Part shown: piece by piece, positions 1 through 8,413 of the stretch
How positions within the stretch are numbered: position 1 is the stretch's first letter
Layout of the letters: each line of letters starts with the position of its first letter
Assembly: GCA_039800165.1 (NCBI GenBank)
Contig: JBDLRH010000037.1
Location: 1 to 64,000, forward strand
Reading direction: 5' to 3'
DNA from: JBDLRH01 sp039800165
Lineage (GTDB): Bacteria > Pseudomonadota > Gammaproteobacteria > Burkholderiales > Burkholderiaceae_C
DNA length: 64,000 bases
Program-made: the position numbers and the translations under genes
The notes under the pieces: generated by a model
Database searches by the model: none
What the model was told of the DNA's origin: nothing
What the model saw: only the letters and a program-made list of their open reading frames with translations

Positions 1-1
1 G

Positions 2-187
2 GCCTTCGATGCGCAACTGATTGCCGGCATGCAGGCGCATGTGAAGGGCAAGCTTGCACCCTACGAATACCCCAAAGAGATCGAGTTCATCGATGCCTTG
101 CCGATGACGACCACCGGCAAGGTGCAGCGCCGCGTGCTGCGTCTGCAGGAAGAAGAACGTGCGCGACAGCGCGCCAACCCCGCGTGA
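2..187 (+). CDS. Acyl-CoA synthetase/AMP-binding enzyme, C-terminal end (partial)
   Basis: Only the last 61 codons are present; the gene begins before the window. The frame carries the closing part of the small C-terminal domain of the ANL adenylating superfamily: a KLAPYEYP segment, then the A10-type motif TTTGKVQRR whose lysine contacts the adenylate. Such enzymes activate a carboxylic acid with ATP and load it on CoA. PYEYPKEIEF followed by LPMTTTGKVQR is common in medium-chain and benzoate-type ligases, but the substrate cannot be read from this fragment. The stop at 185-187 lies just before the next gene, suggesting co-transcription with the aldo/keto reductase. Confidence 0.85.
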   Translation, partial: AFDAQLIAGMQAHVKGKLAPYEYPKEIEFIDALPMTTTGKVQRRVLRLQEEERARQRANPA

Positions 188-210
188 ACCGTCACGCCGA
201 AAAGCACACC

Positions 211-1278
211 ATGAACTTTCCCCTTGTCACCCTGGGCACCAGCGACCTGAAGGTCACGCCGATCTGCCTGGGCACCATGACCTTTGGCGAGCAGGTGGAT
301 GAACCCACCTCGCACGCGATCATGGACCGCGCCATCGTGCGCGGCATCAACTTCCTCGACACGGCCGAGATGTATTCGGTGCCGCCGCGCGCCGAGACCT
401 GTGGCGCCACCGAAACCATCATCGGTAACTGGCTGCACAAGCGCCCCGGCATGCGGCAGAAGATCGTGCTGGCCACCAAGGTAGCCGGTCCGTCGCGCGG
501 CATGCCCTGGGTGCGTGCGGGCGCGGGCATGACGGCGGCCGACATCGTGGCCTCGTGCGAAGCGTCGCTCAAGCGCCTGAAGACCGACGTCATCGATCTC
601 TACCAGATCCACTGGCCCGAGCGCCATGTGCCGGCCTTCGGCAGCATGGTCTACGACCCCACCAAGGAAACCTCGGCCACCTCCATCCTTGAGCAGCTGC
701 AGGCACTCGACACGCTGGTGAAGCAGGGCAAGGTGCGCCACATCGGCCTGTCCAACGAAACGCCCTACGGCGTGCACGAGTTCGTGCGTCTGGCCGAGAA
801 GCATGGCTTGCCGCGCGTGGCCACCATCCAAAACGTTTACTGCCTGATCAACCGCACCTACGAGAACGCGCTGGACGAGACCTGCCACCGGCTCAACGTG
901 GCCTTCATTCCGTATTCGCCGCTGGGCTTTGGCCAGTTGAGCGGCAAGTACGACGCCAGCGGCTTCGAAGGCCCCGACGCGCCGAAGGACGGCCGCATCG
1001 CGCGCTACGAGCGGGTGCGCGGCCAGCGCTGGGGGCGCGCCGATGCGCTGGCTGCTTCGCGCCGCTACAACGCGCTGGCGCGCCAGCATGGCCTCACGCC
1101 CACGCAGATGGCGCTGGCGTTTTGCTACACCAACTGGCGGGTGGCCAGCACCATCATCGGCGTGACCAGCGTGGCCCAGCTCGACGAAGACCTGGACGCC
1201 TGGGGCACCACTCTGTCGCCCGAACTGCTGGCCGAGATCGACCGCATCCGCTGGGAGATGCGCGACCCGGCGGTGTGA
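211..1278 (+). CDS. tas: Aldo/keto reductase, Tas family
   Basis: An NADP(H)-dependent aldo/keto reductase with a TIM-barrel fold, predicted cytoplasmic, 355 residues. The N-terminus (LGTSDLKVTPICLGTMTFGEQ) and the segment AEMYSVPPR followed by TETIIGNWL resemble E. coli Tas (about 346 residues), which I recall as complementing a tyrosine auxotroph. The catalytic Asp and Tyr lie in FLDTAEMYSVP, the active-site Lys in LATKVAGPSR and the His in DLYQIHWPE. I chose ATG 211 because it aligns with the Tas start; an in-frame GTG at 184 would add nine residues and overlap the upstream stop. The physiological substrate is unknown. Confidence 0.88.
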   Translation: MNFPLVTLGTSDLKVTPICLGTMTFGEQVDEPTSHAIMDRAIVRGINFLDTAEMYSVPPRAETCGATETIIGNWLHKRPGMRQKIVLATKVAGPSRGMPWVRAGAGMTAADIVASCEASLKRLKTDVIDLYQIHWPERHVPAFGSMVYDPTKETSATSILEQLQALDTLVKQGKVRHIGLSNETPYGVHEFVRLAEKHGLPRVATIQNVYCLINRTYENALDETCHRLNVAFIPYSPLGFGQLSGKYDASGFEGPDAPKDGRIARYERVRGQRWGRADALAASRRYNALARQHGLTPTQMALAFCYTNWRVASTIIGVTSVAQLDEDLDAWGTTLSPELLAEIDRIRWEMRDPAV

Positions 1279-1290
1279 GGTGCGCGGCGC

Positions 1291-1782
1291 ATGGCGAAGA
1301 AAGGCCACGTCAGCGAAACGCCCGCCACCGCGATGCTCAAGGCGCATCGGGTGGAGTTCACCGAGCACCCATACGAGTATCTGGAGCACGGTGGTGCGCA
1401 ACACAGCGCGCAGGTGCTGGGCTTTGACCCGTTCATGGTGGTCAAGACGCTGGTGATGCAGGATCAGGATGCGAAGCCGCTGATCGTGCTGATGCACGGC
1501 AACCGCACCGTGTCTACCAAGAACCTGGCGCGCCAGATTGGCGCCAAGAGCGTGGAGCCCTGCAAACCCGAAGTCGCCAACCGCCACAGTGGCTATCTGG
1601 TGGGCGGCACCTCGCCGTTTGGCACGCGCCGCGAGATGCCGGTGTACATCGAGCAGACCATTCTTGAATTGCCGCGCATCCTGATCAATGGCGGGCGGCG
1701 CGGCTACCTGGTCGGCATGGCGCCGCAGGTGTGCGTGCAGTTGCTGGGCGCCAAGCCTGTGCAGTGCGCGCTGGCAGAATGA
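1291..1782 (+). CDS. ybaK: Cys-tRNA(Pro) deacylase, YbaK/EbsC family
   Basis: A 163-residue member of the YbaK/ProX editing-domain family, which hydrolyses cysteine mischarged on tRNA-Pro in trans. Visible signatures are the conserved Lys in FMVVKTLVMQ, the segment GGTSPFGTRR that shapes the pocket, and the C-terminal INGGRRGYLVGM. Length matches the usual 155-165. It starts 12 bases after the tas-like stop, and plsY begins 4 bases after its own stop, so the three genes probably share a transcript. Confidence 0.92.
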   Translation: MAKKGHVSETPATAMLKAHRVEFTEHPYEYLEHGGAQHSAQVLGFDPFMVVKTLVMQDQDAKPLIVLMHGNRTVSTKNLARQIGAKSVEPCKPEVANRHSGYLVGGTSPFGTRREMPVYIEQTILELPRILINGGRRGYLVGMAPQVCVQLLGAKPVQCALAE

Positions 1783-1786
1783 AGCG

Positions 1787-2422
1787 ATGCAAGTGATGTA
1801 CCCCCTGCTGGCCGCGATCGCGGCCTACCTTCTCGGATCGCTGTCGTTTGCGGTGATCGTCAGCCGTGCGATGGGCCTGCAGGACCCACGCACCTTCGGC
1901 AGCAAGAACCCGGGCGCCACCAACGTGCTGCGCTCGGGCAGCAAGAAGGCGGCCATCGTCACGCTGCTGCTCGATGCGATCAAGGGCTGGCTGCCGGTGG
2001 TGCTGGTGCGCTGGTTCGGCCAGCCTTATGGATTGCAGGAGGGCACGGTAGCGCTGGTGGCGCTGGGCGCCTTCCTCGGGCACCTGTATCCGGTGTTCTT
2101 CCGCTTTCAGGGCGGCAAGGGCGTGGCCACCTTCATCGGCGTGGTGTTCGGCATCGATCTGGTGCTGGGCCTGGCCACCGGCGCCAGCTGGCTGATCATC
2201 GCCTTCTTCTTCCGCTACTCGTCGCTGGCTTCGCTGGTGTCGGCACTGTTCGCGCCGGTGTACTACCTGATGCTCGGCGGTGTGGCCTGGTACGCCGACC
2301 GGGCGGTTGCAGCCGCGCTGTTTGCCGCGATGCTGCTGCTGGGCTGGCGCCACCGCGAGAACATCGAGCGCCTGGTCAAGGGCACCGAATCGAAGATCGG
2401 CGGCGGCAAGGCCAAGGGCTGA
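1787..2422 (+). CDS. plsY: Glycerol-3-phosphate acyltransferase PlsY
   Basis: An integral inner-membrane enzyme (211 residues) that moves the acyl group from acyl-phosphate to glycerol 3-phosphate, giving lysophosphatidic acid, the first step of phospholipid synthesis. Three PlsY motifs are visible: GSLSFAVIVSRAMG near the N-terminus, GSKNPGATNVLR about residues 38-49, and GHLYPVFFRFQGGKGVAT about residues 99-116. At least five hydrophobic segments are present. ATG 1787 lies 4 bases after the ybaK stop; ATG 1796 is an alternative. The gene converges on yajQ. Confidence 0.95.
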   Translation: MQVMYPLLAAIAAYLLGSLSFAVIVSRAMGLQDPRTFGSKNPGATNVLRSGSKKAAIVTLLLDAIKGWLPVVLVRWFGQPYGLQEGTVALVALGAFLGHLYPVFFRFQGGKGVATFIGVVFGIDLVLGLATGASWLIIAFFFRYSSLASLVSALFAPVYYLMLGGVAWYADRAVAAALFAAMLLLGWRHRENIERLVKGTESKIGGGKAKG

Positions 2423-2479
2423 GGCGCAGCCTCGGCAGGGGTGCGCACGACGCGCGCACGCGCGGTGAGGCAGTGAACG

Positions 2480-2965
2480 TCAGTCCCTGAAGTTGTTGAA
2501 CGACAGCGGCAGGTCGTTCATTTCCTTGCGGATCAGAGCCATCGCGGTTTGCAGGTCGTCGCGCTTGGCACCGCTCACCCGCACCGCGTCGCCCTGAATC
2601 GCGGCCTGCACCTTGATCTTGCTGTCCTTGATCAGCTTCTGGATCTTCTTGGCGGCTTCGCTCTCGATGCCGCTGCGCACCTTGACGACCTGCTTGACCT
2701 TGTCGCCGCCGATCTTCTGAACGCTGCCCACGTCAAGAAAGCGCACATCGACGTTGCGCTTGGCGAGCTTGCTGCGCAGGATGTCCTCGACCTGCTGCAG
2801 CTGGAAGTCGGCATCACCGAACAGGGTGATCTCCTTGTCCTTGATGTCGATGGCGGCAGACGTGCCCTTGAAGTCGAAGCGCGTGCCGATCTCCTTGGCC
2901 GCGTTGTCGACCGCGTTCTTCACTTCCACCAGGTTGGGTTCACAGACGGTATCGAATGAGGGCAT
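2480..2965 (-). CDS. yajQ: YajQ family nucleotide/cyclic-di-GMP binding protein
   Basis: A 161-residue cytoplasmic protein with the family's opening MPSFDTVCEPN, the strand EIGTRFDFKGTSA and the closing DLPLSFNNFRD. The family has two RRM-like ferredoxin folds; homologues bind cyclic-di-GMP and act with transcription factors (known in Xanthomonas and Pseudomonas). I placed the start at the ATG that aligns with the family; a longer frame adds seven upstream residues. It diverges from murB across 54 bases. Confidence 0.93.
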   Translation of the reverse strand: MPSFDTVCEPNLVEVKNAVDNAAKEIGTRFDFKGTSAAIDIKDKEITLFGDADFQLQQVEDILRSKLAKRNVDVRFLDVGSVQKIGGDKVKQVVKVRSGIESEAAKKIQKLIKDSKIKVQAAIQGDAVRVSGAKRDDLQTAMALIRKEMNDLPLSFNNFRD

Positions 2966-3019
2966 GGTGTGCTCCTGCAGGGCCATCTCGCTGGCAGGCC
3001 CGGGTGCGAGAATTCTCCC

Positions 3020-4087
3020 ATGACGCCGGAAGTCAATGTCCCGCTGCAGGCCTGCAACAGCTTTGGCATCGTTGCCAAGGCGCGCCGGCTGGTGCGTGTG
3101 CGCAGCGCCGCCGAGGTGCAGCAGGCGCTGGCGGGTGGTGCGCCTGCTGAGGGCTGGTTTGTGCTGGGCGGGGGCAGCAACATCGTCCTGACCGGCGACG
3201 TGAAGCCCACGGTGCTGAAGGTCGAGATTTCAGGCCGCCGCGTCGTGGCCGAGACCGAGCGCCACTGGGTGGTGGAGGCGGGCGCCGGCGAGAACTGGCA
3301 CGACTTCGTCACCTGGACGCTGGACCAGGGCATGCCCGGCCTGGAGAACCTGGCGCTGATTCCGGGCACGGTGGGCGCGTCTCCGGTGCAGAACGTGGGC
3401 GCCTACGGCGTGGAGGTGCAAGACCGCTTCGAGTCGCTGGATGCGGTGGACCTGCTGAGCGGCCGCGCCTTCACGCTGGACGGCGCGCAATGCGCCTTCG
3501 GCTACCGGGATTCGGTGTTCAAGCACGCGCCCGAAGCGGTGCCCGCCGGTGCCGCGCCGCGCAATCTGGGCCTGAAAGACCGTGCGCTGATCACGCAGGT
3601 GCGCTTTCGCCTGCCCAAGGAGTGGCGGCCGGTGCTGGGCTATCTGGACCTGGAGCGCAAGATGGCCGAGACCGGCGTATCGCAGCCCACCGCACGGCAG
3701 CTGTACGACTGGATTTGTGCGATCCGCCGCGCCAAGCTGCCCGATCCGGCCGTCATCGGCAACGCGGGCAGCTTCTTCAAGAACCCCACCGTCACGCCCG
3801 AGCAGTGCCGCGACATCATCGCGCGCGAGCCGGGCATCGTGCACTACCCCATGCCCGACGGCAGCATCAAGCTGGCGGCCGGCTGGTTGATCGACGCCTG
3901 CGGCTGGAAGGGCAAGACGGTGGGCAACGCCGCCGTCTACGAAAAGCAGGCGCTGGTGCTGGTGAACAAGGGTGGGCGGGATCACCCGGCCACTGGTGGC
4001 GAAGTGATGACGCTGGCCCGCGCCATCCAGACCAGCGTGTACGAGCGCTTCGGCATCCGGCTCGAGCCCGAGCCGGTGGTCGTCTGA
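3020..4087 (+). CDS. murB: UDP-N-acetylenolpyruvoylglucosamine reductase
   Basis: A cytoplasmic FAD enzyme (355 residues) that reduces UDP-GlcNAc-enolpyruvate with NADPH to UDP-MurNAc for peptidoglycan. FAD-domain signatures include LGGGSNIVLTGD (about residues 51-62), ENLALIPGTVGASPVQNVGAYG and the catalytic region GYRDSVFK. The C-terminal part has the proton-donor Ser in IGNAGSFFKNP and the segment AGWLIDACGWKGK. This is the type I (E. coli-like) form with a full C-terminal domain. The stop is only 3 bases from the stop of convergent argG. Confidence 0.95.
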   Translation: MTPEVNVPLQACNSFGIVAKARRLVRVRSAAEVQQALAGGAPAEGWFVLGGGSNIVLTGDVKPTVLKVEISGRRVVAETERHWVVEAGAGENWHDFVTWTLDQGMPGLENLALIPGTVGASPVQNVGAYGVEVQDRFESLDAVDLLSGRAFTLDGAQCAFGYRDSVFKHAPEAVPAGAAPRNLGLKDRALITQVRFRLPKEWRPVLGYLDLERKMAETGVSQPTARQLYDWICAIRRAKLPDPAVIGNAGSFFKNPTVTPEQCRDIIAREPGIVHYPMPDGSIKLAAGWLIDACGWKGKTVGNAAVYEKQALVLVNKGGRDHPATGGEVMTLARAIQTSVYERFGIRLEPEPVVV

Positions 4088-4090
4088 GCC

Positions 4091-5431
4091 TTACTTCTTC
4101 TTCGGCTTTTCGATCTGCGGCAGCGCCATGCCGTGGCCGATCGACAGCAGCCCGCTGCGGGTGTAGATCGCCAGCTTGTCGCGCGTGTCGATGATGTCCA
4201 GGTTGCGCATCGTCAGCTGGCCGATGCGGTCAGCCGGCGTGAAGGGCGCGTCTTCCACCTTCTCCATGCTCAGGCGCTCGGGCGCGTAGGTGAGGTTGGG
4301 CGATTCGGTGTTGAGCAGCGAATAGTCGTTGCCGCGGCGCAGCTCCAGCGTCACCTCGCCGGTGATCGCGCGCGCCACCCAGCGCTCTGCCGTCTCGCGC
4401 AGCATGATCGCCTGCGGATCGAACCAGCGGCCCTGGTACAGCAGGCGGCCGAGCTTGCGGCCGTTCTCGCGGTACTGCTCGATGGTGTCCTCGTTATGGA
4501 TGCCGGTCACCAGCCGCTCGTAGGCGATGAACAGCAGCGCCAGGCCCGGGGCCTCGTAGATGCCGCGGCTCTTGGCCTCGATGATGCGGTTCTCGATCTG
4601 GTCGCTCATGCCCAGGCCGTGTCGGCCGCCGATGCGGTTGGCCTCCATGATCAGCGCCACCGGGTCGCTGAACTCCACGCCGTTCAGTGCGACAGGGTGG
4701 CCTTCTTCAAAGCGCACGCGCACTTCTTCGGCCTTGATCACACAGTCATCGCGCCAGAACGGCACGCCCATGATCGGGTTGACGATGCGGATGCCGCTGT
4801 TCAGGTGCTCCAGGTCTTTGGCTTCGTGCGTGGCCCCGAGCATGTTGCTGTCGGTGCTGTAGGCCTTCTCGGCGCTCATCTTGTAGCCAAAGCCCGCCTT
4901 GTTCAGGAAGGCGCTCATCTCGGCGCGGCCGCCGAGCTCGTCGATGAAGGTCTGGTCGAGCCAGGGCTTGTAGATCTTCAGCGACGGGTTGGTCAGCAGG
5001 CCGTAGCGGTAGAAGCGCTCGATGTCGTTGCCCTTGAAGGTGCTGCCGTCGCCCCAGATGTGGACATCGTCTTCCTTCATCGCGGCCACCAGCATGGTGC
5101 CGGTGACGGCGCGGCCCAGCGGCGTGGTGTTGAAGTAGGTCACGCCCGCGGTGCTGATGTGGAAAGCGCCGCACTGCAGCGCGGCAATGCCCTCGTGCGC
5201 CAGCTGCAGCCGGCAGTCGATCAGGCGCGCCTTTTCGGCGCCGTACTCCATCGCCTTGCGCGGGATCGCGTCGTAGTCGGGCTCGTCGGGCTGCCCCAGG
5301 TTGGCGGTGTAGGCGTAGGGCAGCGCGCCCTTGAGCTTCATCCAGTGCAACGCTGCACTGGTGTCCAGACCGCCCGAGAACGCGATGCCGACCTTCTGGC
5401 CGGCCGGGATGGATTGGAGGATGGTTCCCAT
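4091..5431 (-). CDS. argG: Argininosuccinate synthase
   Basis: Condenses citrulline and aspartate with ATP to argininosuccinate, the penultimate step of arginine synthesis, in the cytoplasm. The protein is 446 residues, the length of the E. coli type (about 447), and has the N-type ATP pyrophosphatase loop SGGLDTSAA near residue 18. The start is the ATG giving MGTILQSIP; the open frame continues 19 codons upstream but these do not resemble the family. It lies 16 bases downstream of ppnP on the same strand, so the two are probably co-transcribed. The Lys-rich tail ending KPKKK is usual for this subtype. Confidence 0.95.
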   Translation of the reverse strand: MGTILQSIPAGQKVGIAFSGGLDTSAALHWMKLKGALPYAYTANLGQPDEPDYDAIPRKAMEYGAEKARLIDCRLQLAHEGIAALQCGAFHISTAGVTYFNTTPLGRAVTGTMLVAAMKEDDVHIWGDGSTFKGNDIERFYRYGLLTNPSLKIYKPWLDQTFIDELGGRAEMSAFLNKAGFGYKMSAEKAYSTDSNMLGATHEAKDLEHLNSGIRIVNPIMGVPFWRDDCVIKAEEVRVRFEEGHPVALNGVEFSDPVALIMEANRIGGRHGLGMSDQIENRIIEAKSRGIYEAPGLALLFIAYERLVTGIHNEDTIEQYRENGRKLGRLLYQGRWFDPQAIMLRETAERWVARAITGEVTLELRRGNDYSLLNTESPNLTYAPERLSMEKVEDAPFTPADRIGQLTMRNLDIIDTRDKLAIYTRSGLLSIGHGMALPQIEKPKKK

Positions 5432-5447
5432 GGTGATGCGTCCGTGT

Positions 5448-5765
5448 TCAGCCGAAGTGACAGATGTAGTGGTACGCGTCGGTGACACGAATGTCGAACT
5501 TCGAATTCGCCGGGATGCTGAACTTCTCGCCGGCCGACGACTTGACCCACTGATCGCTGCCTGCGAGCTTGTATTCGCACGATCCGGCCACGCATTCCAT
5601 GATCTCGGGGGCGCCGGTGTTGAAGGTCAGGGTGGCGGGCAGGATCACGCCCACCGACTTCTTGGTGCCGTCGGCCAGGGTGATGCCGTGGCTCACGCAC
5701 TTGCCGTCGAAGTACACGTTGGCCTGGGTGGTGACGGTGACGCCGGAGATCTGGGTGGTGCTCAT
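5448..5765 (-). CDS. ppnP: Pyrimidine/purine nucleoside phosphorylase PpnP
   Basis: A 105-residue cupin-fold protein (YaiE/DUF1255). The family phosphorolyses several purine and pyrimidine nucleosides to the base and ribose 1-phosphate. Recognisable segments are ANVYFDGKCVSHGI, SVGVILPATLTFNTGAPE, and FSIPANSKFDIRV followed by YHYICHFG at the C-terminus. Full length for the family. It precedes argG by 16 bases and probably supplies the promoter for both; the 238 bases to the sigma-factor gene on the other side form a divergent region. Confidence 0.92.
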   Translation of the reverse strand: MSTTQISGVTVTTQANVYFDGKCVSHGITLADGTKKSVGVILPATLTFNTGAPEIMECVAGSCEYKLAGSDQWVKSSAGEKFSIPANSKFDIRVTDAYHYICHFG

Positions 5766-6003
5766 GGTGCGGGGGTCGGTGAAATGTCGCTGGGGGTCGG
5801 GTCCGTTGCCGGATCGGTCGCGCGAAAAGCGATGGCAAAGCGGCGGATTTTAGGGTGCCGGGGCCGGCGGGCCCGTGGAGCATCTGCGCAGGGGGCCGGG
5901 TGCGTCTGCGCAGCACCGGCGCCAGCGAAGTTGTTTCCATTTGTATGATCGCGCATCCAGTGCTTCGTCACCCGCGTATCCCTCTTGCCCGGACCGTTCT
6001 GTC

Positions 6004-6615
6004 ATGGCCTCTGACACCGCCACCCATCCCGATTCCGCCTTGATCACCCTCATCGACGAGATTGCCCGCTACCGGGATTCGGCGCCCGAGCGCGTCCGCG
6101 CCGAGGCGGCCCTGCGCGCGCTGTACGACCGCACCAGCAGCAAGCTGTACGGCGTGGCGCTGCGCGTCGTCGGCAACCGCGAGTGGGCCGAGGACGTGCT
6201 GCAGGAGGCCTACCTCAACATCTGGCGCATTGCGGGCGACTACCGCGTCACGCTGTCGCCACCGATGGCCTGGATGGGCGTGATCGTGCGCAGCCGCGCC
6301 CTGGACTTCCTGCGTCGCCGGCAGGCCGAGCGTGCCGACGCTGCGCTGGAGCTCGACGATGCGATGGCCGAAACATTGCCAAGTGACACGCCGACCCAGA
6401 GCGACCTGATGCTGGCCAGCCAGCAGGCGCGTGCGCTGCACGACTGCCTGGGTGGCCTGGAGGCGCGGCAGCGCGAGGTGGTGAGCCTGGCTTACCTGCG
6501 CGACCTGAGCCACAGCGAACTGGCAGAACAGCTGAAGATTCCGCTGGGCACCGTCAAGACCTGGATTCGCCGCGGGCTCGAGCAGCTGCGCGGCTGCATG
6601 GGCCGGTTTGCCTGA
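6004..6615 (+). CDS. ECF-type RNA polymerase sigma factor
   Basis: A 203-residue sigma-70 family protein with region 2 (about residues 35-100, including LYGVALRVVGNREWAEDVLQ) and region 4 (about residues 140-200, helix-turn-helix with LSHSELAEQLKIPLGTVKTW), and no region 1.1 or 3, the ECF layout. It would redirect RNA polymerase to stress or envelope promoters. The start chosen is the ATG giving MASDTATHPD; an upstream in-frame extension has no family character. The next gene, 13 bases on, encodes a membrane anti-sigma protein, so this is a sigma/anti-sigma operon. The inducing signal is not apparent. Confidence 0.9.
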   Translation: MASDTATHPDSALITLIDEIARYRDSAPERVRAEAALRALYDRTSSKLYGVALRVVGNREWAEDVLQEAYLNIWRIAGDYRVTLSPPMAWMGVIVRSRALDFLRRRQAERADAALELDDAMAETLPSDTPTQSDLMLASQQARALHDCLGGLEARQREVVSLAYLRDLSHSELAEQLKIPLGTVKTWIRRGLEQLRGCMGRFA

Positions 6616-6628
6616 ACGGGTGCCTGAG

Positions 6629-7462
6629 ATGAACATCGTCCATCACCCGGAACGACTGGAGCGCCTGGCCGCGTCGTACGCGCTGGGCACGCTGCGCGGT
6701 GGCGCGCGGCGGCGCTTTGAAGTGCTGGCCCGGCGCCATCCGTCGGTGCGCGCGGCGGTGCGCACCTGGGAGGAGCGGCTGGCCAGCCTGACCGAGCTGC
6801 AACCGCTCGCCGAACCCGACCCGAACGTCTGGAAGCGCATCGAGAACCTGGTGCAGGCGCAGCCGCTGGCGGCGCGTTCGCCGGCCGCGTCGGTCGGCTC
6901 TGCGCTCACGGCCACCGCCGAAGCACTGCAGCGCGCCCTGGGCTGGTGGCGCGGTGCGGCCGTGGCCGGTGCCCTGGTGGCGGTGGGCGCGGGCGTGGTG
7001 GGCGTGCAACTCAACCGCGAAGTGCAGTCGCAGCAGGGGCAGGTGGCCCAGCTGTCATCCGACAAGGCGCGCCTGGCGCGCGAGGCCGAGCAACTGGCCG
7101 CTGAGCTGAGGGCATCGCCGCGCGTGGAGTACGTGGCGGTGCTGATGGATGAGAAGGCGCAGGCCTCGATGCTGGTGACCTTCGATGCGCAAAGCCAGAA
7201 GCTGTTGCTGCGGCGCGTGGGCAGCTACCGCGAGGCACCCGACAAGTCCTTGCAGCTGTGGGGCTTGCCGCAAGGCGGCGCGCCCAAGTCGCTGGGCGTG
7301 CTGGGCGGCGATGCGGTGATCCGCCTGAGCGCGCAGGATGTGTCGGTGCGCGGCTTGCCGGCGCTGGCTATCAGCCTGGAGCCCAAGGGCGGTGTGCCCG
7401 GCGACAAGGGCCCCACCGGCCCGGTGATGTTCAAGGGCGCGGTGCTGCAGGCGCCGATCTGA
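6629..7462 (+). CDS. Membrane anti-sigma factor, RskA-like
   Basis: A 277-residue protein with three parts: a cytoplasmic N-terminus (about 1-80, with LERLAASYALGTLRGGARRR, the usual anti-sigma start), one transmembrane helix about 108-128, and a periplasmic C-terminal domain resembling the anti-sigma-K (RskA) fold, with LQLWGLPQGGAPKSLGV and a closing GPVMFKGAVLQ. It is expected to hold the preceding ECF sigma factor at the membrane until a periplasmic signal acts. I see no ZAS-type HxxxCxxC zinc motif. I chose ATG 6629, although an earlier ATG at 6608 overlaps the sigma gene. Confidence 0.85.
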   Translation: MNIVHHPERLERLAASYALGTLRGGARRRFEVLARRHPSVRAAVRTWEERLASLTELQPLAEPDPNVWKRIENLVQAQPLAARSPAASVGSALTATAEALQRALGWWRGAAVAGALVAVGAGVVGVQLNREVQSQQGQVAQLSSDKARLAREAEQLAAELRASPRVEYVAVLMDEKAQASMLVTFDAQSQKLLLRRVGSYREAPDKSLQLWGLPQGGAPKSLGVLGGDAVIRLSAQDVSVRGLPALAISLEPKGGVPGDKGPTGPVMFKGAVLQAPI

Positions 7463-7524
7463 GGCGCTGGCCTTAAAGCACCGAACCTGGAGGGCGAAAC
7501 GACGTCGCCCGGGCGTGCTGCGCC

Positions 7525-8331
7525 TTACCGCCAGTGGCCGTGGGGCCACGCGCGCGAGTGCCACTCACCGCGGCCGTGGCGGTCCCTGTGGTCGTGGCCG
7601 CGACCGTAAGGCTGCACATGACGATGCGGATGGGGATGCGGGTGCACGGGCGCCACGCCCACCCACGGCACGATGGTGACCACCGGCGCAGGGCGGTGCA
7701 CCACCACCGGGGCCGGCACCACATAGGTGGTGGAGGTGACCACCTGCGGCGGCGAGATGAACACCGGCGTGGTAGCGCCCGGAACCACATGCGACACCTG
7801 ACCGCCAGTGCCGTCGCTGTTCCACTGGCCCACCGGGGTGATGCGCAGTCGCACATGGCTGCCCGGGTCGTGGGGCATCTGCACGCTGTACTGCTTGCCC
7901 GCGTATTCGTACACCACCTGGTAGGCGGTGGTGCGCTGCTCGTAGAAGGTCTGCGTGCTGCATTGCTGCACATAGCGCGCTTCAGGCGTGGCGCCTGAGC
8001 CTTCGATGCGGTCGCCCAGCATGGCGCCACCCACGATGCCGATCAGCGTGGCGGCAGCGCGCCCGCCGCCGTCACCGATGGCGTTGCCCATGGCACCGCC
8101 GGCAATCGCACCCATCACCGCGCCGGCGCCCGACGTATTCGGCCGCACCGTCACCGGCTGCTGTGTGCACACCTGTCGCGGCACCGCCACTTGCGCGACG
8201 ATGGGCGTGGACGACAGCACGCGGGCGAATTCTTCCGACTGAGCCGACGCCGTGGCCGCAAAAGCCAGCGCGGGCAGGGCGAGGGCCAGGCTGCGGTGCA
8301 GCCAACGCGAAGCGGTGAACAAGCTGGGCAT
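7525..8331 (-). CDS. Exported glycine-zipper 2TM envelope protein with His-rich tail
   Basis: A 268-residue protein of unknown specific function. It opens with a clear signal peptide (hydrophobic core then ATASA-Q, cleavage near residue 31). A glycine zipper about residues 73-112 (GAVMGAIAGGAMGNAIGDGG, then IGIVGGAMLGDRIEG) matches the 2TM/Rick_17kDa class found in the outer membrane or periplasm. The middle has YQVVYEYAGKQYSVQMP and a VRLRITP strand seen in that family. The last 45 residues are rich in His, Pro and Arg and could bind metal. It converges on the sigma/anti-sigma operon and may be one of its targets, but nothing shows this directly. Confidence 0.75.
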   Translation of the reverse strand: MPSLFTASRWLHRSLALALPALAFAATASAQSEEFARVLSSTPIVAQVAVPRQVCTQQPVTVRPNTSGAGAVMGAIAGGAMGNAIGDGGGRAAATLIGIVGGAMLGDRIEGSGATPEARYVQQCSTQTFYEQRTTAYQVVYEYAGKQYSVQMPHDPGSHVRLRITPVGQWNSDGTGGQVSHVVPGATTPVFISPPQVVTSTTYVVPAPVVVHRPAPVVTIVPWVGVAPVHPHPHPHRHVQPYGRGHDHRDRHGRGEWHSRAWPHGHWR

Positions 8332-8413
8332 GGTGCCTCCGGTGCGCAAGGATGAGGCCTTGACGCGCGAGCCCCGTCTTGCGTTGACAGAGCTTGCCTT
8401 GATCCCCGGCGCT

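Noticed and set aside
61..1587. Minus-strand open frame of 508 codons opposite the tas-like gene
   Set aside because: Antisense shadow of the tas-like gene and ybaK; amino acid content is atypical.
2421..2441. CTGAGGC/GCCTCGG hairpin after plsY as a terminator
   Set aside because: Three-base loop and no T-run follow; only a possible factor-dependent site.
7492..7510. GGGCGA/TCGCCC hairpin between the anti-sigma gene and the glycine-zipper gene as a terminator
   Set aside because: Six-base stem without a T-run on either strand; too weak to call.
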